In this document: positions 24,931 to 31,865 of the stretch, piece after piece
Position numbering within the stretch: the first letter of the stretch is position 1
Layout: each line of letters begins with the position of its first letter
Program-made: the position numbers and the translations under genes
Source: JBBROS01 sp965217935
Lineage (GTDB): Bacteria; Pseudomonadota; Alphaproteobacteria; Acetobacterales; Acetobacteraceae
Direction: 5' to 3'
DNA length: 64,000 bases
Assembly: GCA_965217935.1 (NCBI GenBank)
Contig: OZ244581.1
Coordinates: 3,968,001 to 4,032,000, forward strand
The notes under the pieces: generated by a model
Database searches by the model: none
What the model saw: the letters and a program-made list of their open reading frames with translations, nothing else
Told to the model about the DNA's origin: nothing

Positions 24931-25674
24931 ATGGCGAATGTGAAGGCTGCGAACCGGTCGGCCAGACGATCGAAGGCGACGGTCACGACGGCGCTGATGG
25001 TTGACGCCGGGGCCGCGTTGCCGAAAGGCTCGACGCAGTTCAGCTTCACGACATCCGCGGACGCGCTGAAGCTGTTCAGAGGCAAGCCCGCCAAACTCAA
25101 GCCCCTGCTGCAGCGCTACGGGGAAGCGGTGGCCGAAAGCCACAGGGCCGGACGTTCCGTGAGCTTCCGGGTCGACGTCGACCCCGAAGGCGACGCGACC
25201 GTGACGCCGGTCGATTCGGGGGTGGCCGCGAGAAATGGTTTTCCCCTGGAAGAAATTTCCGAGCGCAGCCTGGAACTGGAGCGCGCGCTGGAGGCTGCGC
25301 GCGAGCGCGGCCGGTTGCGTGCCGGCGAGGTTCTAGCCGGCGACGACATGCTGAATGCGGACGCGTTCGCCGAACTCCTGGGCACGACCCGCGTAACGGT
25401 GAACACGAAGCGACAGTCGGGACAGGTCTTGGGTTTGGAGGGAGCAAAGCGAGGGTTTCGCTTCCCCGCATGGCAGATCGATCGGGACGGTAAGCCCTAT
25501 CGCGAACTGCCGGCCCTGTTAGAGCACCTCCGTGCGCCTTGGGCCGTCTATCGCTTCCTGGTTCAGCCCCAAGGCGCGCTGGATGGCATGACGGGGCGCG
25601 AAGCTCTCGCTAAAGGCAAGGGAAGCGACGTGCTCGCGGCCGCCGAGGGGATAGCCCGAGGCGATTTCACCTAA
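24931..25674 (+). CDS. Xre/MbcA/ParS-type antitoxin (247 aa)
   Basis: Starts at 24931 behind a strong GGAGG. The C-terminal 55 residues have the MbcA/ParS toxin-binding pattern (PWAVYRFLVQPQGALDGMTG, then REALAKGKGSDVLAAAEG and GDF), in which the ALDGMTGREAL stretch plugs the RES active site. A helix-turn-helix-like region (ADAFAELLGTTRVTVNTKRQ, about residues 143-162) should bind the operator. The N-terminal 100 residues are an extra basic domain not present in the shortest antitoxins. TAA is followed at once by the GTG start of the toxin, as in a coupled toxin-antitoxin pair. Confidence 0.82.
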   Translation: MANVKAANRSARRSKATVTTALMVDAGAALPKGSTQFSFTTSADALKLFRGKPAKLKPLLQRYGEAVAESHRAGRSVSFRVDVDPEGDATVTPVDSGVAARNGFPLEEISERSLELERALEAARERGRLRAGEVLAGDDMLNADAFAELLGTTRVTVNTKRQSGQVLGLEGAKRGFRFPAWQIDRDGKPYRELPALLEHLRAPWAVYRFLVQPQGALDGMTGREALAKGKGSDVLAAAEGIARGDFT

Positions 25675-26322
25675 GTGCCGGCCGTCCTGCCGCCGGCGGA
25701 CTTCGCCTCTGCTCAGCTCCGGCTGCATACGATCGGACCGGGCCAAACGTTCGGGCGCATCTACATGTCCGGATCTCCGGATCCGCTGGGATACGGAAAA
25801 TCTAAGAGTCGGTTCAGCGATCCACGGCGGCGGAAGGCTGCCAACCGTTTCGGCGTTCTCTACCTGGGCGAGACGCTCGCCGTCTGCTTCCTGGAAGCGG
25901 TCCTGCGCGATCGTAAGGACGGCTTGGCGGGCGAGCTCGAACTCGAGGAGCGAGAGCTCGACGACCGCCGCTATGTCGATGTCGAGACCACCTCAAGCCT
26001 ACGCCTCGTTAACCTGCGCGAGAACAACGCCGTCGCGATGGGGGTGCCTTCGGAGGTGCTGCGGGGTGTACGGCAGCAATTCGGCCGGGCCTGGTCGGTG
26101 GCTTTCTACGACCACCCGGACCGGGTGGATGGGATCATCTACCCGTCGCGTCTGAACGGCCACGTCAACCTCGCGATCTACGGGCGAGCCGTCGGTAAGC
26201 TCCGGCCGACCCGCCTGCGCCGACTGGCCGACGTCGCCGAGCTTGCTACGGTCCTCGACGATCTGGAGATCGCCTTCGCGCCGGCGAGCGCGCCCCCTCA
26301 TGGCGGGGGCTCGCCTCCATGA
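25675..26322 (+). CDS. RES-domain toxin (215 aa)
   Basis: A RES-family toxin: FGRIYMSGSPDPLGYGKSKS with the family Arg, FGVLYLGETLAVCFLEAVLR with Tyr and Glu, and WSVAFYDHPDRVDGIIYPSR with the Ser of the R-E-S triad. RES toxins such as MbcT and ParT degrade NAD+ or transfer ADP-ribose. All three residues look intact, so the toxin should be active and need its antitoxin. It uses a GTG start immediately after the antitoxin stop and overlaps the next gene by four bases, which makes this a three-gene operon and not the usual two. Confidence 0.88.
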   Translation: MPAVLPPADFASAQLRLHTIGPGQTFGRIYMSGSPDPLGYGKSKSRFSDPRRRKAANRFGVLYLGETLAVCFLEAVLRDRKDGLAGELELEERELDDRRYVDVETTSSLRLVNLRENNAVAMGVPSEVLRGVRQQFGRAWSVAFYDHPDRVDGIIYPSRLNGHVNLAIYGRAVGKLRPTRLRRLADVAELATVLDDLEIAFAPASAPPHGGGSPP

Positions 26323-27152
26323 CGCTGCGACCCGGCCTGATCGACGTCTGGGACTTGGACACTTTCGATGCTGAGCTGCGCGGCGATCTGGACGCCCATG
26401 CCGAGCTGATCCGCAACTACTTCCAGACCTCGACCCGGTTGTGGCTCGAGCGGGAAGCGTCCGATCACACGATGCCCTATCCGGAAAACCCCTATGCTGG
26501 GGAGTTCGTCTGGATCGAGGAGCACATCATGCGGCTCATGGAAGCGCGCACGATCCGTGCCTGGCACTACACCCGGATGACCGACGAGGAGGTTGCGGCC
26601 CTGCGTCGCGACGGCGTCTACCTCTCCTCCTTGGACGGCCTTCGCGTCCGCCTCGCCGCCCAGGTCAAGACGGGGATGTTCAACGAGGAGGTCTCGCGCA
26701 GCCTGTTCGCCGATAGCCCGTTCCAGAGCGAGCAGCGCGGCTCACGGTCGGACAAGTTCTGGATGGTTTCGCATCCGGCGACTATCGACGACGGCGGGGT
26801 GGAACTCCTACTCGAGAGTTGGGGCGGCGAATCCGCCTACTTCTGGCAGCGTGATCCCGAACTCCAGGCGCTGCTGAGGCGCATCGGATGCCCGCGCGTG
26901 CTCGAGATCGCCGCGCCGCTCGTCTATTCGCGCCACAGTTTTTCAGCGGCCAAGGCGGTCGTCGCCACCTACGGCCGAAGGCTGGGCTGCCGCCCCGACA
27001 AGGGTGCGTTCGACCTCTATACGCGCCAGCCGCTGCCGGCGGAGCATGTGCTCGCCGTGCATAGCGAGGGCGAGCCGAACTACAACAATATGGCGCGTGG
27101 TTATCCGGCGCGCTTCGTCGATCTCCGCCGCGCCGACGACGGTGATGGATGA
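26319..27152 (+). CDS. Unknown protein translationally coupled to the RES toxin (277 aa)
   Basis: ATG overlaps the RES stop (ATGA). The protein has an acidic N-terminal helical region, then RTIRAWHYTRMTDEEVAALR (about residues 84-103) followed by DGVYLSSLDGL, a layout reminiscent of the H-Y-T start of ADP-ribosyltransferase folds, and a basic/aromatic C-terminus with NYNNMARGYPARF. I do not recognise the family, and the resemblance is weak. Coupling with a RES toxin is the main clue: it could be a second effector or a modifier of the toxin. Confidence 0.7.
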   Translation: MTLRPGLIDVWDLDTFDAELRGDLDAHAELIRNYFQTSTRLWLEREASDHTMPYPENPYAGEFVWIEEHIMRLMEARTIRAWHYTRMTDEEVAALRRDGVYLSSLDGLRVRLAAQVKTGMFNEEVSRSLFADSPFQSEQRGSRSDKFWMVSHPATIDDGGVELLLESWGGESAYFWQRDPELQALLRRIGCPRVLEIAAPLVYSRHSFSAAKAVVATYGRRLGCRPDKGAFDLYTRQPLPAEHVLAVHSEGEPNYNNMARGYPARFVDLRRADDGDG

Positions 27153-27165
27153 TGAAGTGCGGCGA

Positions 27166-28023
27166 TCACGCTGCAGGGGCGCCGCCGCCGCGCCCTGACT
27201 TGCTTTTCCGTTGTCCGGGACCGACCACGACGATCGGCTTCCAGCTGAGGTCGGCCTTGACGAGTTCGAACTCGGCGTCGACGTCCTTCTGCGTGTAGAA
27301 GGGCGCGGTCAGGTAGAGGACGGCGTAGAAGCTGCGCCATTCGTGGTGCCCGCTATAGCCGCGCATATCGGCATAGATGCCGTCGAGCGCGGCCTTCGCC
27401 TCGGTCGCGGAGTCGATAAACTTGTACTCGGCGGCTGCCATCAACGAGCGTACGCCGATGTCCGGCTTGTAGACCTTTAGGTTCTTGGTGATGGGGATTT
27501 CGCGCACCACGTCTCGAAACGAGAATTGCAGAACCTCGCGCACGGCTTCCCGCACCTCGGCCTCGCTCGATGGACTCAGCTTGGCGCGGTCGATGATTTT
27601 GGGCGTGTTCGCGAGGATCGTCTCGAACACCCCGAGGCCGGTCACCTCGCGCCCCTCGGTCATGACGGCGAGGGAGCCGTAGAAGCTCCGGGCCGCAGCA
27701 AGCGGAGGGCTGTGGAACATCACGTCCCAGGGCGTGATCTCGGTTTCCGCTAAGTCGCCGAACGAGCGCATCTTGCGCATGATGTCCTTGCGATATTTCG
27801 GCAATCCGAGGCGCTCGGCGAGGATTGCGGTATCGCGAAACACCTTCTCGATCAGGAACTCCAGGTGGATCCTTGCCCCGTCCAATTCTTCGGCGTGCTC
27901 ACCCTCCTCGACGTTCTCGGCGGTGTTGCCTTCCGAGACGTGGAAGAACTTGGTGAGCGCGCGGTCGGCATCACCGATCGTGTTGCGGAGCGAGGCGGCG
28001 AGCAGTTGTTCTTCGATCTCCAT
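27166..28023 (-). CDS. PD-(D/E)XK nuclease-like protein (285 aa)
   Basis: Residues 187-201 read PDIGV...EYK, with D188, E199 and K201 in the spacing of a PD-(D/E)XK active site. The 180 residues before it are helical and acidic (EENVEEGEHAEELDGA-like stretch, about 35-50). The C-terminus is a basic, low-complexity GQRKSKSGRGGG tail that could bind DNA. Soluble, no helicase or methylase partner beside it. It converges with the RES operon and ends about 80 bp before the tRNA gene. Probably a stand-alone defence nuclease; the target is unknown. Confidence 0.7.
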   Translation of the reverse strand: MEIEEQLLAASLRNTIGDADRALTKFFHVSEGNTAENVEEGEHAEELDGARIHLEFLIEKVFRDTAILAERLGLPKYRKDIMRKMRSFGDLAETEITPWDVMFHSPPLAAARSFYGSLAVMTEGREVTGLGVFETILANTPKIIDRAKLSPSSEAEVREAVREVLQFSFRDVVREIPITKNLKVYKPDIGVRSLMAAAEYKFIDSATEAKAALDGIYADMRGYSGHHEWRSFYAVLYLTAPFYTQKDVDAEFELVKADLSWKPIVVVGPGQRKSKSGRGGGAPAA

Positions 28024-28104
28024 GCAGCGCAGTATCGCATGAGCGTCGCTGACAAGGCGAAATCTTTGACGCCAGTCCGCGCAGGTGAGACGTCGATAGA
28101 GGAC

Positions 28105-28181
28105 TGGCGCACCCGACAGGATTCGAACCTGTGACCTACGCCTTCGGAGGGCGTCACTCTATCCAGCTGAGCTACGGGTGC
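28105..28181 (-). tRNA. tRNA-Arg (anticodon CCG)
   Basis: Complete cloverleaf on the minus strand: acceptor GCACCCG/CGGGTGC, D-arm AGCTCAGCTGGATAGAG, anticodon loop CTCCGAA with anticodon CCG (codon CGG), T-arm ACAGG-TTCGAAT-CCTGT, encoded CCA. All stems pair. It lies between the PD-(D/E)XK gene and the integrase and points away from the integrase, so it is not in the usual attL position for that integrase. Confidence 0.95.
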
Positions 28182-28290
28182 GTACCCTTAACCGATAGCC
28201 TGCCACACCCCTCCGGGTCAACGCGCTCGGACCAGGCGCTTCCAGAAAATCTGATCGCGCGAAGCCCGAGCCACCGAATTGTGTGAGGTC

Positions 28291-29679
28291 TCAAGCCGCC
28301 AAAGCAGCCGGCTGCGCGGGTCGCCGACCCCGCGGCTGGAACGCGATGATGTTGGACGGTGGCGCCTCACCGCGCATCTGCAATGCGATCTGGTCGGCGA
28401 CGCGATTGGCGGCGTCGATGAGGAGCACATCCACACGTTTGAGGATGTAGCCGCCGGTGACACCGCCGAGCCGATGGCCGAGCAGCGCGGCGATCGTCGG
28501 GATCGTCGCGCCGAGGCTTTCAGCGACGCCCGCGAAGCTATGGCGAAGGCTGTGGAGCGTGAGCCCATCGAGCGGCCCTACCGCCGGCGGGGCTGCGCCA
28601 TGTGCAGCGGCTTCCTTGCGCGAAAGGCGCTTGGCGGTGCGCTGGACCGTGAGCCACAGACCGGGAAGCCCCCAATAGCCCTTCGTCTCCGAACCGCCCG
28701 CGAAGACGTAGTCCGCGATCGTGGGCTGGACGTCGACGACCGCAAAAGCCGCGCGACTGAGCGGGCGCAGCGAGAAGCCGGTCTTGGTCTCGCCGAGTGC
28801 GATGCAGGTGCCGTGGAGATCGACCTCATCCCAGCGGAGGTTCTGAGCTTCGCCGCGGCGAACCCCCGTCAGCGCGATGAAGCGGATCGCCGCCAACCCC
28901 ACCGCGCTATGCATCCGCTGGCCGTGACGATCGATCCGGGCGTCGAGCCAGTCGAGCGCCTGGGCGAGCCAATGGTACTGCTCCGACGTGAGCAGCGCCT
29001 TCTTCTGCTGGTCCGCGAACCGCTTCACCCCCCGGACCGGGTTGTGCTCGACGTAGCCGTTCTCCTGCCCCCAGGCGAACACCGCACCGAGCGTGCCGAG
29101 GAGACGCGTCACGACGCCTTTGCCGCCGCGCACGATCGACCGGCGGCGCGGTCCGAGCATCCGGTCCTTGGCGGTCTTGCCGAGCGCGACGTCGCGCTTG
29201 AGCGTCTCGATGTCGGCACGCACGATTTCGGCCGCTCGGACGTGGCCTATCAGCGGTCGGACGTGCGCGCCGATGCGGCACTTGTCGCTGTCGATCGTGC
29301 TCTGCTTCTTCGCCAAGCCCTTCCGCCCGAGCACCAGGCCAGCGTCCGCCGCCTCGAGGTAAAGGTCGCACAGCTTGTTGATGGTCAGCGCGGTGCGGAG
29401 CTGATCGCGGTCGTCGGCGGGATCCTCGCCGTCGATGACTTTGGCCATCTCCAGCTTTGCCTTGTCACGTGCATGCTCGGCGGTGAGCGGCCCGAAGGCG
29501 CCGAGCCTCAGCCAGCGCTGCCGACCGCTGCGGGCGCGGAACTTGAGCACGAACACCTTAGCGCCGCTCGGATAAACGCGGACGCCGAATCCGCTGAGCT
29601 CGTCGTCCCAGAACAGCGTGCCGTGCTTGGCGCCGTCCGATTGCAGCCCGTCGATCACCCGTTTCGTCAGCTTTGCCAT
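28291..29679 (-). CDS. Tyrosine integrase with DUF4102 arm-binding domain (462 aa)
   Basis: P4-type integrase. The N-terminal arm-binding domain contains WDDELSGFGVRVYPSGAKVF (about 25-44), and the catalytic domain has R274 (TGVRRGEAQNLRW), H376-x-x-R379 (HSLRH), H402 (LLGHRLGG) and the nucleophile Y411 (GGYILK). The start was moved to 29679 (MAKLTKRVIDGLQ) because the 20 residues before it are not protein-like. All catalytic residues are present, so the enzyme looks active. It lies 190 bp from the tRNA 3'-half at 29870, the likely attachment site of the element to its left. Confidence 0.95.
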   Translation of the reverse strand: MAKLTKRVIDGLQSDGAKHGTLFWDDELSGFGVRVYPSGAKVFVLKFRARSGRQRWLRLGAFGPLTAEHARDKAKLEMAKVIDGEDPADDRDQLRTALTINKLCDLYLEAADAGLVLGRKGLAKKQSTIDSDKCRIGAHVRPLIGHVRAAEIVRADIETLKRDVALGKTAKDRMLGPRRRSIVRGGKGVVTRLLGTLGAVFAWGQENGYVEHNPVRGVKRFADQQKKALLTSEQYHWLAQALDWLDARIDRHGQRMHSAVGLAAIRFIALTGVRRGEAQNLRWDEVDLHGTCIALGETKTGFSLRPLSRAAFAVVDVQPTIADYVFAGGSETKGYWGLPGLWLTVQRTAKRLSRKEAAAHGAAPPAVGPLDGLTLHSLRHSFAGVAESLGATIPTIAALLGHRLGGVTGGYILKRVDVLLIDAANRVADQIALQMRGEAPPSNIIAFQPRGRRPAQPAALAA

Positions 29680-29869
29680 GGCGGCCCAGTCCTCTGCCCG
29701 CCGGTTGGTGCAACCACATTGCAACCACTTGGAGGGCAATCGGGGCGGGTTCCGGCGTCCTCCGGCGTAAACCTAGCAGGACCGGCGACGAGCTAACATG
29801 CTGAGATGTCTAGCTAAGTCGCACTCGGGCGTGCTGTGGCGTAGCGCCGAAAAACACTGTAGCGTTACA

Positions 29870-29914
29870 CTCCGAAGGCAAAGGCCGGACGTTCGAATCG
29901 TCTCGGGTCCGCCA
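29870..29914 (+). repeat. tRNA-Arg 3'-half, probable attachment site (attR)
   Basis: 45 bp running from the anticodon loop CTCCGAA to CGGGTCC, G and CCA. It matches the same part of the tRNA-Arg gene at 28105 at 36 of 45 positions; the T-stem changes are compensatory (GGACG/CGTCT), so it comes from a related but different tRNA-Arg gene. The 5' half is missing. A fragment starting in the anticodon loop beside an integrase is the classical scar of tRNA-site integration. Confidence 0.7.
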
Positions 29915-30151
29915 GTTCCTCACTGGGCTAAGGATTTTAGAACAAGCTCTGAAATTGGGCTTGGTAGCGCACAGGTAGCAGTAGATAGCTTGAACTGGTT
30001 GCTATCTGCTTGGGAGAGCGCAGCCAGAGCATGTCATCTCGCTATCTGGCACAGATATCCCGGGCTATGTCAGATAGGTTTCCTTAACCGGCTTATGCTC
30101 GTCCGGAAGCTGCCCGTCTAAAAGATCGTGAGGTGTTATGAAGCCGACGAT

Positions 30152-30400
30152 CTAATTTCGGCCGATTGCCGGTTGAAATTCCACTCGTTCGAAATGGTCC
30201 TCGTGCGGGTCAGATGTTAGCATCAAGGCTCGGCCATACTCCCGGCGCTCCACCCGGCTTTTAAGCTCGCTGTCGTAGGTTTCAACACGCTCTTTCGTTT
30301 CAGCAAGAGCGACGCCGTCGCCCCTTTTGCGATCCTCCACGCAAATCACAAAATTCGGCCAGTATTCTCGGTCTATCGCGGCTTCTTCCATTTCGTGCAC
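30152..30400 (-). CDS. Hypothetical protein, possibly an N-truncated remnant (82 aa)
   Basis: The frame opens after a stop near 30436; the first usable start is GTG at 30400, without a ribosome site. The product (EEAAIDREYWPNFVICVEDR; then KSRVERREYGRALMLTSDPH) is charged and looks like real protein. The beginning seems to be missing, so it is probably the C-terminal part of a broken gene in the debris zone. No family recognised. Confidence 0.4.
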   Translation of the reverse strand: MHEMEEAAIDREYWPNFVICVEDRKRGDGVALAETKERVETYDSELKSRVERREYGRALMLTSDPHEDHFERVEFQPAIGRN

Positions 30401-30697
30401 AACGCGCGCCGATGCGGCAAAACCTTGCTCGGCTCACTCGTCACCGCACTCGTCAGATGACGCGAGCCAATATCCCGGAACCCGACAAAAGCCAGCTTCT
30501 TTTCCACCCTGGAAGCCGAGCTGCTCAATCGCCGCCAGTTCGCCTCCTAGGCCGAGGCGCACGTGGCGTGCTTCCGCTTCGTCGAGATCTGTCGCAACCC
30601 GGCACGGCCGCACTCAGCCTTGGCTACCGATCGCCGATGACCTGCGAAGCCGAACAGCGGGCCGTCACAAGCGAAACGTAAGTCCCAAGCCCACGAA

Positions 30698-30925
30698 TCA
30701 TCCACGAGAATGGGGCAGTCCCAATCCCAATCCGGTTCCATCGCGGTATTGCGCCACCCATTGGCGCCGACCAGAGGCATAGGCCCGCAGCCCAAAGCCG
30801 GGCAGCGCGGCGTCCGAAAAAACGCCTCGCTCTTGCCGGCCGGTTAGATGAAGCAGGCGACGTAAACCTTCGTGATGCGGGCGGGAGAGGCTGGCATCTG
30901 GGAGCGCTTTGGCAGCATATCGCAA
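30698..30925 (-). pseudogene. Remnant of a tyrosine integrase (arm-binding domain)
   Basis: The reading frame contains GVFSDAALPGFGLRAYASGR followed by QWVAQYRDG, the typical core of the DUF4102 arm-binding domain of P4-type integrases. The frame then ends after LGLPHSRG, and no catalytic domain follows. It belongs to a different lineage from the intact integrase at 28291. It is the likely integrase of the second, outer element whose attachment scar lies at 35551-35598. Confidence 0.6.
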
Positions 30926-31052
30926 ACAGGATCACGATGGTTGGCGATAGTCAGTGCAAGCAATTGCACGGTGCGCTGCCATATCCAGACAACAAAATTC
31001 CGGCTTTAGATGTCTTCTGAGCGCTACCGGGTTCATGCAAGACGCCTAACTC

Positions 31053-31092
31053 GGCCCGTTCCCAACAGTCGTGTCACCAGCCGCCATTTCGG
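31053..31092 (+). repeat. Left terminal inverted repeat of the Tn3-family element
   Basis: GGCCCGTTCCCAACAGTCGT, then GTCACCAGCCGCCATTTCGG. It differs from the right end at one position (C versus T at base 25). The usual GGGG tip of many Tn3 elements is replaced by GGCCCG. Confidence 0.95.
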
Positions 31093-31214
31093 CTGGTGGG
31101 GAATGGTTGAGGGCGTTGCCCCGGCGCCATTTTGGCTGAACTGCCCATTACGATGGAAAGCTGGGACTGACCGGCGGCCGCTTCGGCCAGCATCGGCGTG
31201 CATGCGGGGTGGCA

Positions 31215-31246
31215 GAACTGCCCAGAACGGCTAGTTCGGGCAGTTC
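31215..31246. promoter_or_regulatory. Dyad resolution site (candidate core for the tyrosine recombinase)
   Basis: GAACTGCCC and its inverse GGGCAGTTC are separated by 14 bases that contain a second inverted pair GAAC/GTTC, giving a near-perfect 32-bp palindrome. It lies 22 bp upstream of the recombinase start. Another GAACTGCCC occurs at 31138-31146, and a one-mismatch copy at 35475-35483. Tn4430-type elements have such core inverted sites plus accessory direct repeats. Confidence 0.6.
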
Positions 31247-31267
31247 CCGCCGGTGTAGGCTCACCCC

Positions 31268-31783
31268 ATGCCGCGGCCGCGCACCGACACGATCCGCTTC
31301 CTGACGCTGGACGAGCTTGGCCGCCTGCTCGCCGCCACGCGCGGGAGCGTCCGCGACCGGGCGCTGTTCCTGCTCGCCTACCGCCATGGGCTGCGCGCGA
31401 GCGAGGTGGGCCTGCTGCGCATCGAAGATCTCGACCTCCGGACGCTGCGCCTGATGGTGCATCGACTCAAGGGCAGCCACTCCGGCGCGCACCCGCTGCA
31501 GCCTGACGAGGCCAAGGCGATCCGGGCCTGGCTGCGCGAGTGCCCGCAACCGGCTTCGCCGGTGCTGTTCCCGAGCAACCGCGGCGCCCCCATCGCGCGG
31601 CGCACGCTGGACTGGCTGATGAAGAAATACGGCGAGATCGCCGACCTGCCCGTGGCCAAGCGCCATTTCCACTGCCTCAAGCACTCCATCGCCACCCACC
31701 TGCTGGAGGCGGGCGCCGACCTGCGCTTCGTCCAGGACTGGCTCGGGCACAGCAACATCCAGAACACCGTCGTCTACACCTAA
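31268..31783 (+). CDS. Short tyrosine recombinase, catalytic domain only (171 aa), truncated tail
   Basis: A stand-alone catalytic domain: R in HGLRASEVGLLRIEDL, then HCLKHSIATHLLEAG, LGHSNIQNTVVYT with the nucleophile Tyr. The usual H-x-x-R box is H-x-x-K here. A single extra T at 31781 creates the TAA stop right after Tyr-Thr; one base later the frame continues NLTTRGRDGAARRAFLNLPR to a stop at 31845. Such a tail is normal for the family. It occupies the place of TnpI, the cointegrate resolvase of some Tn3 transposons, and should act on the dyad at 31215. No arm-binding domain is present. Confidence 0.8.
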   Translation: MPRPRTDTIRFLTLDELGRLLAATRGSVRDRALFLLAYRHGLRASEVGLLRIEDLDLRTLRLMVHRLKGSHSGAHPLQPDEAKAIRAWLRECPQPASPVLFPSNRGAPIARRTLDWLMKKYGEIADLPVAKRHFHCLKHSIATHLLEAGADLRFVQDWLGHSNIQNTVVYT

Positions 31784-31865
31784 CCTGACCACGCGCGGGC
31801 GCGACGGCGCCGCCCGGCGCGCCTTCCTCAACTTGCCTCGCTACTGACGCCCGGAGGAGCCGAGC

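Larger units (their letters stand above)
29915..31047. other. Debris between integrase region and transposon
   Basis: About 1.1 kb of lower-GC, gene-poor sequence. It holds a possible truncated gene (30152-30400) and a decayed integrase (30698-30925). The stretch 30926-31047 contains nothing I can support. Stop codons in all frames and partial domains indicate an old, eroding element. Confidence 0.6.
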
